Origin: Metapseudomonas resinovorans DSM 21078
GTDB taxonomy: Bacteria; Pseudomonadota; Gammaproteobacteria; Pseudomonadales; Pseudomonadaceae
Assembly (NCBI RefSeq): GCF_000423545.1
Contig: NZ_AUIE01000006.1
Location: forward strand, 62,001-126,000
Direction: 5' to 3'
Length of the DNA stretch: 64,000 bases
Part shown: piece by piece, positions 39,280-49,566 of the stretch
How positions within the stretch are numbered: the stretch's first letter is position 1
Layout of the letters: each line of letters begins with the position of its first letter
Translations under genes and position numbers: made by a program
The notes under the pieces: model-generated
Seen by the model: the letters and a program-made list of their open reading frames with translations, nothing else
Database searches by the model: none
What the model was told of the DNA's origin: nothing

Positions 39280-39346
39280 GGTTGAAATCAGCCGCTGAAT
39301 GCCTCTTTACTTCATGTAAACTGCGCGTCATCACCTGATTTCAACC
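39280..39346. repeat. 12-bp inverted arms around the eno-ftsB gap
   Basis: GGTTGAAATCAG (39280-39291) and CTGATTTCAACC (39335-39346) are perfect complements 43 bp apart, and a partial extension (GGCCGG / CCCGGCC) flanks them. The loop is AT-rich (TTTACTTCATGTAAACT, itself partly palindromic) and looks like a promoter or protein-binding site. Confidence 0.5.
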
Positions 39347-39370
39347 TGCCCGGCCGGCAGGGACTGGTAG

Positions 39371-39394
39371 AAGGGCAGCGCAAGCTGCCCTTTT
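39371..39394 (+). terminator. intrinsic terminator between eno and ftsB
   Basis: AAGGGCAGC-GCAA-GCTGCCCTT ending in a TTTT run: a compact 9-bp stem with a 4-nt loop, 118 bp after the eno stop. Confidence 0.75.
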
Positions 39395-39416
39395 CGCATG
39401 GATACTCCCTGGCAAA

Positions 39417-39701
39417 ATGACTCGCCCAAACACTTACTGGTTGTTCGTTGTCCTGATCCTGATGCTGGCGGGCCTGCAGTATCGCCTCTGGGTGGGCGAC
39501 GGCAGCCTGGCGCAGGTCCAGGATCTACAGCAACAGATTGCCGAGCAGCAAGGTGAGAACGAACGCCTGCTGGAGCGCAACCGTATCCTGGAGGCCGAAG
39601 TGATGGAGCTTAAAAAGGGTATGGAAACTGTCGAAGAGCGTGCCCGTCATGAACTGGGCATGGTCAAGGAAGGCGAAACCCTCTACCAGATTTCCGAATG
39701 A
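39417..39701 (+). CDS. ftsB: cell division protein FtsB
   Basis: 94 aa. One N-terminal membrane segment (about residues 7-24: YWLFVVLILMLAGLQYRLW) followed by a periplasmic coiled coil (about 30-72, repeated Leu/Gln/Glu heptads), the form of FtsB/DivIC, which binds FtsL and FtsQ at the division site. Its place directly before ispD with a 4-nt overlap (ATGA) is the standard context. Confidence 0.93.
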   Translation: MTRPNTYWLFVVLILMLAGLQYRLWVGDGSLAQVQDLQQQIAEQQGENERLLERNRILEAEVMELKKGMETVEERARHELGMVKEGETLYQISE

Positions 39702-40408
39702 ACCAGGCCGATATCCCTTTCTTCTGGGCAGTGATCCCTGCCGCTGGCGCCGGTGCCCGCATGCGTGCCGACCGTCCCAAGCAATACCTTGAGCTTGCCG
39801 GGCGAACCATTCTCGAGCACAGCCTCGACTGTTTCCTCGATCACCCTCAGCTCAAGGGGCTGGTGATCAGCCTTTCGGCGGATGATCCGTATTGGCCTGC
39901 GCTGTCCTGCGCCAGCGACGAGCGCATCATCCGTGCCGACGGTGGCAAGGAGCGCGCGGATTCGGTGCTAAGCGCACTGTTGCGTCTGGCCGAGCGCGGC
40001 GCCCGCGCGAATGATTGGGTGCTGGTGCATGATGCGGCGCGGCCGAACCTGTCACGTTTCGACCTTGATCTGCTTCTGGCCGAGTTGGCCGATGATCCAG
40101 TGGGTGGCTTGCTCGCCGTCCCGGCACGGGACACCTTGAAGCGCGCCAGTGCCGACGGCCGGGTAGCGGAAACCGTCGATCGCAGCCTGATCTGGCAGGC
40201 TTATACGCCGCAGATGTTCCGCTTTGGCGCTCTGCATCGGGCCCTGGCCGATGCCCTGGTCGCCGGTGTCGCCATCACTGACGAAGCGTCCGCCATGGAA
40301 TGGGCGGGGAACGCACCCAGGCTGGTGGAGGGGCGCGCCGACAACCTCAAGATCACGCGCCCCGAAGACCTCGACTGGTTACGTCAGCGCTGGTCGACGC
40401 GCGGCTGA
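39698..40408 (+). CDS. ispD: 2-C-methyl-D-erythritol 4-phosphate cytidylyltransferase
   Basis: 236 aa. MEP pathway step that links MEP to CMP. Seen: the glycine-rich CTP loop VIPAAGAGARMRADRPKQYL (about residues 11-30), VLVHDAARPN (about 109-118), TPQMFRF and the ITRPEDLDW end. Coupled to ftsB. Its 3' end overlaps the 3' end of the convergent gfnR by 25 bp. In P. aeruginosa, as I recall, further genes lie between ispD and gfnR; here they are absent. Confidence 0.96.
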   Translation: MNQADIPFFWAVIPAAGAGARMRADRPKQYLELAGRTILEHSLDCFLDHPQLKGLVISLSADDPYWPALSCASDERIIRADGGKERADSVLSALLRLAERGARANDWVLVHDAARPNLSRFDLDLLLAELADDPVGGLLAVPARDTLKRASADGRVAETVDRSLIWQAYTPQMFRFGALHRALADALVAGVAITDEASAMEWAGNAPRLVEGRADNLKITRPEDLDWLRQRWSTRG

Positions 40409-41298
40409 TCCAGCGCGTACTCAGGCCGTTCGGCCAACCCTTCTTTCAGCAGATCCACCAGTTGCCGCACCTTGGGCGAGAGGTGGCGTTGCTGTGGATA
40501 AAGTGCCCACACCGCCGTGTTTGGCGGTCGATGTTGTTCCAGCAGAGACACCAATGCGCCGCTGCGCAGGTGCTCCAGCACGTAGTAATCAGGTAGTTGG
40601 CACAGGCCGAAACCGCGCAAGGCTGCATCCAGCACTGCTTGGCCGCTGTTGCAGCGCCAATTGCCATGGATGCGGATGGCGTGTTCGCGCCCCTGCTGCA
40701 GAAAGTCCCAATGGTCGGCACTGCCAACCAGACAATTGTGCCGGGCCAGTTCCGAGAGGCTGTGGGGGCGACCGTAACGTTCAAGGTAGGAAGGCGCCGC
40801 GCACAGGTACATGACCCGCGGTGCCAGGCGTGTGGCCACCAGCCGCGAATCCTGCAAGCGGCCCAGGCGTATCGCCAGGTCGAGCCCTTCGTGCACCAGG
40901 TCCAGGGCACGGTTGCTGAGCTCGATATCCACACGCAACTGCGGATGGCGCGCCATGAACTCGTTGACCAGCGGCACGATGAAGCGCTCGCCATAGGCCA
41001 CCGCGCAGGTCAGGCGCAGCAAGCCCTTGGGTTCGCTGGTCAGGTCGCTCACCGCGCGCAGGGCTTCCTCGCGCGCATCCATCAGACGTTGGCAATGTTG
41101 CAGGAAGGTTTGTCCAGCCTCGGTGAGGGCGACCTTGCGGGTGCTTCGATAGAACAACCGCGTCTGCAGGCGTTCTTCCAGGCGGGCGATCTGTCGGCTG
41201 ACATGGGACGACGAGATGCCCAGACGCTCGGCAGCTGCAGTGAACTGGCCTGACTCTGCGACCGCAACGAACTCGTCCAGGCCTTCCCACCGACTCAT
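40384..41298 (-). CDS. gfnR: LysR-family regulator of formaldehyde detoxification (GfnR-like)
   Basis: 304 aa LysR-type regulator. Winged helix-turn-helix at residues 1-60 (FVAVAESGQFTAAAERLGIS, HVSRQIARLEERLQTRLF), effector domain about 90-295. It is divergent from adhC-fghA with a 103-bp gap, where LysR regulators usually bind. P. aeruginosa GfnR (PA3630) at the same position controls glutathione-dependent formaldehyde oxidation; the name rests on that synteny and on overall similarity as I recall it. GGAGGG precedes the ATG. The gap contains AT-rich stretches (GCAATAATGTTTTGC) that could hold its operator; I cannot define the box. Confidence 0.88.
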   Translation of the reverse strand: MSRWEGLDEFVAVAESGQFTAAAERLGISSSHVSRQIARLEERLQTRLFYRSTRKVALTEAGQTFLQHCQRLMDAREEALRAVSDLTSEPKGLLRLTCAVAYGERFIVPLVNEFMARHPQLRVDIELSNRALDLVHEGLDLAIRLGRLQDSRLVATRLAPRVMYLCAAPSYLERYGRPHSLSELARHNCLVGSADHWDFLQQGREHAIRIHGNWRCNSGQAVLDAALRGFGLCQLPDYYVLEHLRSGALVSLLEQHRPPNTAVWALYPQQRHLSPKVRQLVDLLKEGLAERPEYALDQPRVDQR

Positions 41299-41353
41299 TG
41301 ATTATCCCTCCACTGCAATAATGTTTTGCTTTGTGGCTGATTATTTACCATAG

Positions 41354-42514
<1,161 letters not shown>

Positions 42515-42580
42515 TCAGACGGGCAGCCCGAGGCAGGCAAGGCATCCAGCTTCGGGCGCGGCTTTGACGGAGATCGCTCC

Positions 42581-43426
42581 ATGACCCTTGAAATCGTTTC
42601 CAGCAACAAGAGCTTCGGCGGGTGGCACAAGCGCTACCGTCACCGCTCTACCAGCCTGAACTGCGACATGGTGTTCGCCGTCTACCTCCCGCCCCAGGCG
42701 GAGCAAGGCGAGAAGTTACCAGTGCTCTACTGGCTGTCGGGGCTGACCTGCACCGATGAGAACTTCATGCAGAAGGCTGGCGCGCAGCGCCTGGCGGCGG
42801 AACTGGGGTTGATTATCGTTGCCCCGGATACCAGCCCGCGTGGTGCAGATGTACCCGGTGATCCGGACAACGCCTGGGATTTCGGCCTGGGCGCCGGCTT
42901 CTATCTGAATGCCACCCAGGAGCCCTATGCGCGCCATTACCGCATGCATGACTACGTGGTGCATGAGTTGCCGGCGCTGATCGAGGCCAACTTCCCGGTC
43001 TCCGAGAGGCGCGGGATCAGCGGCCATTCCATGGGCGGTCACGGCGCGCTGGTTTGTGCCCTGCGTAACCCGGGACGCTATCAGTCGTTGTCGGCATTCG
43101 CGCCGATCAGTAATCCCATGGCCTGCCCCTGGGGTGAGAAAGCCTTCGGCCGTTATCTGGGCGAGGACCGTACCCGTTGGCGTGAATGGGATGCCAGTGT
43201 GCTGTTGGCCGAGGCTTCTGAACGTTTGCCGATTCTGGTGGACCAGGGCGATCGCGATGACTTCCTCGCCAATCAGCTCAAGCCTGAGGCCCTCCAAGCG
43301 GCGGCCAAGGCGGCGGGACACCCACTGACCCTGCGCCTTCAGCCGGGTTACGACCACAGCTACTACTTCATCGCCAGCTTCGTCGGCGATCACCTGCGGC
43401 ACCATGCGGAGGCGTTGAAAGCCTAA
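42581..43426 (+). CDS. fghA: S-formylglutathione hydrolase
   Basis: 281 aa alpha/beta hydrolase (esterase D family). Hydrolyses S-formylglutathione to formate and glutathione, the step after AdhC. Nucleophile Ser150 in [12 protein letters not shown]; Asp in [11 protein letters not shown] (about 224-228) and His in YDHSYYF (about 260) complete the triad. [18 protein letters not shown] near residue 55 is a family signature. GGAG precedes the ATG, 66 bp after adhC, so the two are likely one transcript under gfnR. Confidence 0.96.
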   Translation: MTLEIVSSNKSFGGWHKRYRHRSTSLNCDMVFAVYLPPQAEQGEKLPVLYWLSGLTCTDENFMQKAGAQRLAAELGLIIVAPDTSPRGADVPGDPDNAWDFGLGAGFYLNATQEPYARHYRMHDYVVHELPALIEANFPVSERRGISGHSMGGHGALVCALRNPGRYQSLSAFAPISNPMACPWGEKAFGRYLGEDRTRWREWDASVLLAEASERLPILVDQGDRDDFLANQLKPEALQAAAKAAGHPLTLRLQPGYDHSYYFIASFVGDHLRHHAEALKA

Positions 43427-43450
43427 GCACAACCAAAGCAGGTAGAATCA

Positions 43451-43470
43451 CGCCCTGACTTTTCAGGGCG
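43451..43470 (+). terminator. hairpin in front of ispF
   Basis: CGCCCTG-ACTTTT-CAGGGCG followed by TTCTTCCTT, ten bases before the ispF start. TAGAAT just upstream (43443-43448) resembles a -10 box, so this may be the 5' end of the ispF transcript or a terminator of adhC-fghA. Confidence 0.45.
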
Positions 43471-43479
43471 TTCTTCCTT

Positions 43480-43953
43480 ATGCGAATTGGCCACGGCTAC
43501 GACGTACACCGCTTCGGTGAAGGTGACTTCATCACCCTGGGCGGCGTGCGCATCCCCCACAAGTTCGGGCTCGTCGCCCATTCCGACGGCGATGTGCTGC
43601 TTCACGCGCTTTGCGATGCCTTGCTAGGCGCTGCGGCGCTGGGGGATATCGGCAAGCATTTCCCGGACACCGATCCACAGTTCAAGGGTGCCGACAGCCG
43701 CGCGCTGCTGCGTCACGTGCTGTCGCTGGTGAAGGCCAAGGGCTGGAAGGTGGGGAACGTGGACGGAACCATTGTTGCTCAGGCACCGAAGATGGCCCCT
43801 CATATCGAGGCCATGCGCGCCAACATCGCCGCTGACCTGGGGGTAGAGCTGGACCAGGTCAACGTCAAGGCCACTACTACCGAGAAGCTGGGCTTCACCG
43901 GTCGCGAGGAGGGCATTGCCGTGCATGCGGTGGCCCTGTTGCTGCCGGCATGA
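43480..43953 (+). CDS. ispF: 2-C-methyl-D-erythritol 2,4-cyclodiphosphate synthase
   Basis: 157 aa, trimeric MEP-pathway enzyme. Zinc and substrate residues are visible in GYDVHRF (Asp8, His10), [18 protein letters not shown] (His about 42) and [13 protein letters not shown]. The C-terminal [16 protein letters not shown] loop binds CDP. Overlaps truD by 4 nt (ATGA). Confidence 0.97.
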   Translation: MRIGHGYDVHRFGEGDFITLGGVRIPHKFGLVAHSDGDVLLHALCDALLGAAALGDIGKHFPDTDPQFKGADSRALLRHVLSLVKAKGWKVGNVDGTIVAQAPKMAPHIEAMRANIAADLGVELDQVNVKATTTEKLGFTGREEGIAVHAVALLLPA

Positions 43954-45008
43954 CCGAACTCGAACTGCTGGGCCCGCGCGCCCATGGCGAACCTCTGGGA
44001 CGGGCTCAACTGAAGGCCGTGGCTGAGGATTTTCAGGTCGATGAAGTGCTGGACATTCCGCTGGAGGGTGCAGGCGAGCATCTCTGGCTCTGGGTGGAAA
44101 AGCGCGAGCTGAACACCGAGGAAGCAGCCCGGCGCATTGCCCGTGCTGCTGGCGTACCGCTGAAAGTGGTCAGCTACGCTGGACTAAAGGATCGGCAGGC
44201 ATTGACCCGACAGTGGTTCAGCCTGCACCTGCCAGGCAAGGCCGATCCAGACCTGTCCGCTGCCGAGAATGCCAACCTGCGCATCCTCAAGATTGTGCGC
44301 CACAAGCGAAAGCTGCAGCGTGGCGCCCATTCGGCTAACGGTTTCATCCTTCGTTTGACTCGTCTGGAGGCGGATCGTGAGGCGATCGACGCGCGCCTGA
44401 AGTGCCTGGCGGAAGCAGGTGTGCCCAACTATTTCGGCCTGCAGCGCTTCGGGCATGGTGGCGGCAACGTGGTCGACGCTCGCGCCTTCGCCGAGCGCAA
44501 GGAGCTGCCGGTACAGCGCAACTTGCGTTCGCGGCTGCTCTCGGCCGGACGTAGCTACCTGTTCAACCGGGTGCTGGCCGAGCGCGTCGCCGCGGGCACC
44601 TGGAACCAGGCCCAGGTAGGTGACCTGTTGGCCTTCACCGACAGTCGCAGTTTCTTCCCGGCAGGCGAGGCTGAATGCAGCGACCCGCGCTTGGCGCAAC
44701 TCGATCTGCACCCGACCGGTCCGCAATGGGGAGAAGGACCATCGCCCGTCCAGGGACAGGCGCAAACGCTCGAGGCGGCGGTGGCCGCGGCCGAGCCGGC
44801 ACTTTGCCACTGGTTGGCGGAAGCGCGAATGGCGCACGAACGGCGCATCCTCCGCCTCCCCATTGGCGGCCTGACGTGGCATTATCCCGAGCCTGACGTT
44901 CTGCAACTGGAATTCGTCCTGCCGGCTGGATGCTTCGCCACCGCAGTGGTGCGTGAGCTCGTCGATCTGCTGCCGGCGGGGCAGACGGAAAACCCATGCG
45001 CATTCTGA
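43950..45008 (+). CDS. truD: tRNA pseudouridine(13) synthase
   Basis: 352 aa. Makes pseudouridine 13 in tRNA(Glu). Catalytic Asp in [16 protein letters not shown] (about residue 78-82); other family motifs [14 protein letters not shown] and [20 protein letters not shown]. The TRUD insertion domain lies between. It overlaps ispF by 4 nt and surE by 13 nt. Confidence 0.96.
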   Translation: MTELELLGPRAHGEPLGRAQLKAVAEDFQVDEVLDIPLEGAGEHLWLWVEKRELNTEEAARRIARAAGVPLKVVSYAGLKDRQALTRQWFSLHLPGKADPDLSAAENANLRILKIVRHKRKLQRGAHSANGFILRLTRLEADREAIDARLKCLAEAGVPNYFGLQRFGHGGGNVVDARAFAERKELPVQRNLRSRLLSAGRSYLFNRVLAERVAAGTWNQAQVGDLLAFTDSRSFFPAGEAECSDPRLAQLDLHPTGPQWGEGPSPVQGQAQTLEAAVAAAEPALCHWLAEARMAHERRILRLPIGGLTWHYPEPDVLQLEFVLPAGCFATAVVRELVDLLPAGQTENPCAF

Positions 45009-45745
45009 TTTCCAACGACGACGGGGTGAATGCCCCGGGTCTCGCCGCTCTACATGGCACGCTCAAGGATTACGCCGACTGCGTGGTCATTGCGCCAGAC
45101 CAGGACAAGAGTGGTGCCAGCAGCTCTCTGACGCTGGACCGCCCGCTTCACCCCAGCACGCTGGATAACGGTTTCATCAGCCTCAATGGCACGCCGACCG
45201 ACTGCGTCCACCTGGGGCTCAACGGTATGCTTGAGCATTTGCCAGACATGGTGGTGTCGGGCATCAATCTCGGAGCCAATCTCGGGGATGACGTGCTCTA
45301 TTCCGGTACCGTGGCCGCCGCTCTGGAAGGGCGCTTCCTCGGGCTGCCGGCGTTCGCCTTCTCACTGTTGTCGCGTCAGGCGGACAACCTGCCCGCTGCC
45401 GCGCACATCGCCCGCCGACTGGTGGCCGCCCATGACCGGCTCGACCTGCCACCGCGCACCGTGCTCAATGTAAATATCCCCAATCTGCCGCTGGAGCGTA
45501 TCCGTGGTATCCAACTGACCCGGCTGGGCCATCGAGCGCGGGCTGCAGCGCCCGTGAAGGTGGTCAATCCCCGGGGTAAGGAGGGATACTGGATTTCCGC
45601 AGCCGGTGACGCCGAAGACGGTGGGCCGGGGACGGATTTCCATGCGGTGATGCAAGGTTATGTGTCCATCACGCCCCTGCAACTCGATCGGACTTTCAAC
45701 GAGGCTTTCCAGAGCCTCGATAGCTGGTTGGAGGGCCTGCTCTAA
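44996..45745 (+). CDS. surE: 5'/3'-nucleotidase SurE
   Basis: 249 aa. Metal-dependent nucleoside monophosphatase linked to stationary-phase survival. Metal site: [10 protein letters not shown] (Asp8, Asp9), Ser of DKSGAS and Asn of [24 protein letters not shown]. The start lies 13 nt inside truD, and its stop shares a base with the pcm start. The surE-pcm-nlpD-rpoS order is typical of gammaproteobacteria. Confidence 0.97.
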   Translation: MRILISNDDGVNAPGLAALHGTLKDYADCVVIAPDQDKSGASSSLTLDRPLHPSTLDNGFISLNGTPTDCVHLGLNGMLEHLPDMVVSGINLGANLGDDVLYSGTVAAALEGRFLGLPAFAFSLLSRQADNLPAAAHIARRLVAAHDRLDLPPRTVLNVNIPNLPLERIRGIQLTRLGHRARAAAPVKVVNPRGKEGYWISAAGDAEDGGPGTDFHAVMQGYVSITPLQLDRTFNEAFQSLDSWLEGLL

Positions 45746-46422
45746 TGCCCCGGGAACAGGACGACCTGATCCGGCGCGGGATCGGTATGACTTCCCAGCG
45801 CACCCGTGAGCGCCTTATCCAGCGTCTGTACGAGGAAGGGCTGTCCAACGCCCGCGTACTCGAAACCATTCGCCGGACACCGCGTCACCTGTTCGTCGAT
45901 GAGGCCTTGGCCCATCGCGCCTACGAAGACACCGCGCTGCCGATTGGGCACAACCAGACCATCTCGCAGCCCTACATGGTTGCGCGGATGACCGAACTTC
46001 TGCTGGCCGCTGGCCCGCTGGACAAGGTGCTGGAGATCGGTACCGGTTCGGGTTATCAGACTGCGATTCTTGCGCAGCTGGTTGAGCGGGTGTTTTCTGT
46101 CGAGCGCATCCAGGTACTGCAGGACAAAGCCAAGGAACGCCTCGCGGTGCTCAACCTGCGCAACGTGGTGTTCCGTTGGGGCGACGGTTGGGAAGGCTGG
46201 CCAGCGCTGGCACCCTACAATGGCATCATAGTGACTGCTGCCGCGGCGGACGTCCCGCAGGCATTGCTCGATCAACTGGCACCGGGCGGACGCCTGGTGA
46301 TCCCGGTGGGCGCTGGCGACGTCCAGCAACTGATGCTGATCATTCGTGAAGAGCAGGGCTTCACCCGTCATGTGCTCGATGCGGTGCGCTTCGTACCGCT
46401 GCTCAGCGGACCCCTGGCCTGA
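45745..46422 (+). CDS. pcm: protein-L-isoaspartate O-methyltransferase
   Basis: 225 aa from the first ATG. Methylates isoaspartyl residues of aged proteins with S-adenosylmethionine so they can be repaired. Seen: [18 protein letters not shown] (about residues 66-83), the SAM motif [15 protein letters not shown] (about 95-109), GDGWEGWP and the [11 protein letters not shown] end region. A strong GGAGG lies 10 nt before 45745; an internal ATG (45787) gives a 211-aa form like the annotated P. aeruginosa protein, so the start is not certain. Confidence 0.95.
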   Translation: MPREQDDLIRRGIGMTSQRTRERLIQRLYEEGLSNARVLETIRRTPRHLFVDEALAHRAYEDTALPIGHNQTISQPYMVARMTELLLAAGPLDKVLEIGTGSGYQTAILAQLVERVFSVERIQVLQDKAKERLAVLNLRNVVFRWGDGWEGWPALAPYNGIIVTAAAADVPQALLDQLAPGGRLVIPVGAGDVQQLMLIIREEQGFTRHVLDAVRFVPLLSGPLA

Positions 46423-46573
46423 GCCCGCCGTCGGGGGAACCTGCGTCGCAGGTAACTTTCTGATGCATCGCCAAGCTGTCCACCTGCTGTACTTTGTGCG
46501 GCAGGCGGCTGGCTCGACCGGATATTTCCGGCACAATAATCAAGTATTAGGAACGTTGGGAAAGGGGACAAGA

Positions 46574-47455
46574 GTGAGCCTAATGGCCATTCGGCAGTGG
46601 ATTCGCATGGGGAATGGGCTCATCTGGTTGCCCGCTGTTGCCGTTGGCGTCTTGCTCGCCGGCTGTACCAGCACCCAGAAAAGCAGCGTCGGCGTGGTCG
46701 ACCGCAACCACTCGGGGGCGAACTCTGCCGTGCAGCGGCAACCCGTTACCAGCGGCCAGTACCGCGTCCAGCGCGGTGACACCCTCTATTCCATAGCTTT
46801 TCGCTTCGGCTGGGATTGGAAAGCTCTGGCCGCGCGCAATGGGATCCCCTCTCCGTACGTGATTCGCCCTGGGCAGATCATCCGTTTCGATGGCCAGCCT
46901 GGTCAGACCCGTCCTACGGCAGTTGCCACGGCACCTGTGGTGACCAATCCAAGGGCGGGTAGCAGCGTTTCCAGCCGCCCGCCCGTGCCGCCCCAGCAGC
47001 CGACTGTCCGCCCGCAGTCGCAGCCTCAGAAAACCGTGGCGGCAGTGCAGGCATCTACGCCGAACGCCTCTATTCCGCGCTCTGCAGCCGGGTGGGTGTG
47101 GCCGGCGAGTGGTCCTCTGATCGGGCGTTTTTCGTCAAACGGCAGTTTGAATAAAGGGATTGATATCGCTGGGGAATTAGGCCAGCCTGTCTTGGCTGCG
47201 TCAGATGGATCAGTTGTTTATGCCGGAAGTGGATTACGGGGCTACGGCGAATTGGTCATCATCAAACACAGCGATACCTACGTAAGCGCCTATGGTCATA
47301 ACCGTAGGCTGCTGGTGCGGGAGGGACAGCAGGTCAAGGTCGGGCAGACAATTGCCGAGATGGGCTCAACGGGGACTGACCGGGTGAAGCTTCATTTTGA
47401 GATTCGCCGTCAAGGTAAGCCTGTAGACCCGCTGCAATACCTACCTCGTCGTTGA
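46574..47455 (+). CDS. nlpD: lipoprotein NlpD, LytM-domain amidase activator
   Basis: 293 aa from a GTG start with AAGGGGA before it; longer in-frame starts inside pcm are not supported. Lipobox LLAGC near residue 31 marks an outer-membrane lipoprotein. LysM domain (about 70-115: YRVQRGDTLYSIA...IRPGQIIRF) binds peptidoglycan. A Pro/Gln-rich linker follows, then a C-terminal LytM/M23 domain (about 185-290). The metal site is incomplete: the first His is Asn (NKGIDIAG) and the HxH motif is KLH, so it should activate amidases (AmiC type) rather than cut the wall itself, as known for NlpD. In pseudomonads the main rpoS promoter lies within nlpD. Confidence 0.93.
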   Translation: MSLMAIRQWIRMGNGLIWLPAVAVGVLLAGCTSTQKSSVGVVDRNHSGANSAVQRQPVTSGQYRVQRGDTLYSIAFRFGWDWKALAARNGIPSPYVIRPGQIIRFDGQPGQTRPTAVATAPVVTNPRAGSSVSSRPPVPPQQPTVRPQSQPQKTVAAVQASTPNASIPRSAAGWVWPASGPLIGRFSSNGSLNKGIDIAGELGQPVLAASDGSVVYAGSGLRGYGELVIIKHSDTYVSAYGHNRRLLVREGQQVKVGQTIAEMGSTGTDRVKLHFEIRRQGKPVDPLQYLPRR

Positions 47456-47562
47456 TCCGTTTTTCAGCCCGTTCCACCACGTGGTAAGGACGGGCTCGGG
47501 CGGCGCCAGGGATATAAGGCATCGCCAGGGCTTGTTGTCGAACTCAGCAAGGGACAACAACA

Positions 47563-48567
47563 ATGGCACTCAATAAAGAAGCGCCGGAGTTTGACGTCGA
47601 TGACGAGCTGCTCCTTCTGGAGCCGGGCGTTATTTTGGATGATGCGTTGAGCGAGGAGAGCGACGCGCCTCCGCCCACCGCGAAATCCCGACATTCAAGC
47701 TCACCCAAGCAACACAAGTACATCGACTACACCCGCGCGCTAGACGCGACTCAGCTGTACCTCAACGAAATCGGCTTTTCCCCCCTGCTAACCCCGGAAG
47801 AAGAAGTGCACTTTGCGCGCCTAGCGCAGCGCGGAGACCCTGCCGGGCGCAAACGCATGATCGAAAGCAACCTCCGCCTTGTGGTGAAGATCGCGCGACG
47901 CTATGTCAATCGTGGTCTTTCGCTGCTCGACCTCATCGAAGAGGGCAACCTCGGTCTGATCCGGGCGGTGGAAAAGTTCGATCCCGAACGGGGCTTCCGC
48001 TTCTCTACCTATGCGACCTGGTGGATCCGTCAGACCATTGAACGGGCCATCATGAACCAGACCCGAACGATCCGCCTGCCGATCCATGTGGTCAAGGAAC
48101 TCAACGTCTACCTGCGTGCTGCTCGAGAGCTGACCCACAAGCTGGATCACGAGCCTTCGCCGGAAGAAATCGCCAACCTGCTGGAAAAACCGGTCGATGA
48201 GGTCAAGCGCATGCTCGGTCTCAACGAGCGGGTGACTTCGGTGGATGTGTCCCTCGGGCCTGACTCGGACAAGACCCTGCTGGATACCCTTACCGATGAC
48301 CGCCCCACCGACCCCTGCGAACTGCTACAGGACGATGACCTCTCGCAGAGCATCGACCAGTGGTTGTCCGAGCTGACTGACAAGCAGCGCGAAGTGGTAG
48401 TGCGTCGCTTTGGTCTGCGGGGCCATGAAAGCTGTACGCTTGAGGAAGTGGGCCAGGAAATAGGCCTGACCCGTGAGCGGGTGCGACAGATTCAGGTCGA
48501 AGCGCTGAAGCGTCTTCGGGAAATCCTGGAAAAGAATGGCTTGTCCAGTGATGCGCTGTTCCAGTAG
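47563..48567 (+). CDS. rpoS: RNA polymerase sigma factor RpoS
   Basis: 334 aa. Stationary-phase and general stress sigma factor. Region 1.2/2: [50 protein letters not shown] and [17 protein letters not shown] (-10 recognition and melting); region 3 [18 protein letters not shown]; region 4 with the helix-turn-helix [20 protein letters not shown]. The N-terminal part (residues 1-50) is acidic and variable as usual. AGGG lies before the ATG. rsmZ, 340 bp downstream, is the Pseudomonas context. Confidence 0.98.
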   Translation: MALNKEAPEFDVDDELLLLEPGVILDDALSEESDAPPPTAKSRHSSSPKQHKYIDYTRALDATQLYLNEIGFSPLLTPEEEVHFARLAQRGDPAGRKRMIESNLRLVVKIARRYVNRGLSLLDLIEEGNLGLIRAVEKFDPERGFRFSTYATWWIRQTIERAIMNQTRTIRLPIHVVKELNVYLRAARELTHKLDHEPSPEEIANLLEKPVDEVKRMLGLNERVTSVDVSLGPDSDKTLLDTLTDDRPTDPCELLQDDDLSQSIDQWLSELTDKQREVVVRRFGLRGHESCTLEEVGQEIGLTRERVRQIQVEALKRLREILEKNGLSSDALFQ

Positions 48568-48586
48568 TGAGTTAGCGATTCGAAAG

Positions 48587-48612
48587 AGCCCGGTTTAAGC
48601 CGGGCTTTTTTA
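48587..48612 (+). terminator. rpoS terminator
   Basis: AGCCCGG-TTTAAG-CCGGGCT followed by a run of T, 20 bp after the rpoS stop. Textbook intrinsic terminator. Confidence 0.85.
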
Positions 48613-48713
48613 TGTGTTGCTGGTGGGAGCCCCGGCCGCTCGTTTCCCTTTTGGGAGGAGGGGAGACGGCCGCTTCGGCTGGAGTCACAAAGGTTCTCTT
48701 TTATGCATTGCTG

Positions 48714-48731
48714 TGTAAGTCATTGCTTACA
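48714..48731 (+). promoter_or_regulatory. GacA upstream activating site of rsmZ
   Basis: TGTAAGTCATTGCTTACA is an exact TGTAAG-N6-CTTACA palindrome, the conserved upstream element through which the response regulator GacA activates rsm small-RNA genes in pseudomonads. It lies about 190 bp before the predicted rsmZ start, the usual distance. The AT-rich stretch between it and the core promoter (48732-48871) may bind other regulators; it contains no gene I can support. Confidence 0.88.
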
Positions 48732-48871
48732 AACTGTGTACGTGATCAGAGGAAGTTCCTGCTCGTGAATGGTGGGATATGTGCTGGGTTCAGGTTCAAG
48801 ATATTGAAATATAAGGTTTTTATTGTTTTGTCTGATAACCCTTCCACTCTTCTAAGCACCGGCTCAGCAAC

Positions 48872-48899
48872 TTGCTCGGTACTCCCGGATCGCTAATAT
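48872..48899 (+). promoter_or_regulatory. rsmZ core promoter
   Basis: TTGCTC (48872-48877) and TAATAT (48894-48899) with a 16-bp spacer. The first GGA hairpin of the RNA begins 8 nt after the -10 box, which fits a start near 48906. Confidence 0.6.
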
Positions 48900-48905
48900 C
48901 ACTCC

Positions 48906-49038
48906 TGCGTACAGGATGTATGCAGGTTGATAAGGACATCGACCAAGGACATCGCCGGATGCGATTCATCAGGATGATGAGCAAGGAATACAGGGAATAG
49001 GGACAAAAGAGTGGGCGGGTATCCCCCGCCCCTTTTTT
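48906..49038 (+). ncRNA. rsmZ: regulatory small RNA RsmZ (sequesters RsmA/RsmE)
   Basis: About 133 nt, no open frame. It carries eight GGA motifs, the binding unit of RsmA/CsrA, several in hairpin loops: a perfect 7-bp stem GCGTACA-GGA-TGTATGC at the 5' end (48907-48923), ATCGCC-GGA-TGCGAT, and CATCA-GGA-TGATG. Single-stranded GGA copies lie at AAGGACATC, CAAGGAC, AAGGAA, AGGGAA and GGGACA. The RNA ends in a GGGCGGG/CCCGCCC stem with six T (49014-49038). Sequence and position between rpoS and fdxA match RsmZ of P. fluorescens/P. protegens as I remember it. When GacA turns it on, it titrates RsmA-type repressors and so derepresses exoproduct and biofilm genes. Confidence 0.93.
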
Positions 49039-49053
49039 CGTCCCTAGGAAAGC

Positions 49054-49080
49054 AAAAGGCCCGCAGATGCGGGCCTTTTT
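49054..49080 (-). terminator. fdxA terminator (usable in both directions)
   Basis: AAAA-GGCCCGC-AGAT-GCGGGCC-TTTTT. It follows fdxA on the minus strand by about 23 bp and also backs up the rsmZ terminator on the plus strand. Confidence 0.8.
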
Positions 49081-49102
49081 GCGTTGGGGCTACCGAAGTG
49101 GA

Positions 49103-49426
49103 TCAGCGCTCCAGGTGTTCCAGCTTGCCTTTGACTCCATCCCACTCTTCGGCGTCGGAGAGGGCGTCCTTCTTCTCGGTGATGTTTGGCCAGACTTCGG
49201 CCAGATCACGGTTCAGCTCGATGAACTCCTGCATATCCTCAGGCACTTCATCCTCGGAGAAGATGGCTTGCGCCGGGCACTCAGGCTCGCAAAGTGCGCA
49301 ATCGATGCACTCGTCCGGGTGAATGACCAGGAAGTTCGGGCCTTCGTAGAAGCAGTCCACCGGACAGACTTCCACACAGTCGGTGTATTTGCATTTGATG
49401 CAGTTGTCGGTGACGACGAAGGTCAT
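49103..49426 (-). CDS. fdxA: seven-iron ferredoxin FdxA
   Basis: 107 aa. Small electron carrier with one [3Fe-4S] and one [4Fe-4S] cluster: cysteines in [20 protein letters not shown] (residues about 8-24) and [13 protein letters not shown] (about 39-49). The acidic helical C-terminal extension (from about 60) is typical of the Azotobacter/Pseudomonas type. Start at 49426 (MTFVVTDNC), with a GGAG-like site before it; six extra in-frame codons upstream are not supported. Confidence 0.96.
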   Translation of the reverse strand: MTFVVTDNCIKCKYTDCVEVCPVDCFYEGPNFLVIHPDECIDCALCEPECPAQAIFSEDEVPEDMQEFIELNRDLAEVWPNITEKKDALSDAEEWDGVKGKLEHLER

Positions 49427-49566
49427 TTCTATTCTTCTCCTCAAGCGGCGGCTCGGAAGCCTTCTGTATCAGGCTTCTCGGCTCGGGAACTCACGGCACC
49501 GGGCAGGCTGATTCCCGGGTGCATTCCAGAGCGCGCGGGATTCTAGCAGCTTGTGCGGTTCAGGGG

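Noticed and set aside
46346-46573. Longer N-terminus for nlpD beginning inside pcm
   Set aside because: The extra 76 residues read out of frame through pcm and lack signal-peptide character; the GTG at 46574 has a ribosome site and puts the lipobox at the right distance.
48612-48896. 94-codon plus-strand frame after rpoS
   Set aside because: It starts in the rpoS terminator tail and spans the GacA box and rsmZ promoter; it has no ribosome site and looks random.
49067-49546. 159-codon plus-strand frame opposite fdxA
   Set aside because: Antisense to a clear seven-iron ferredoxin gene and starting in its terminator.
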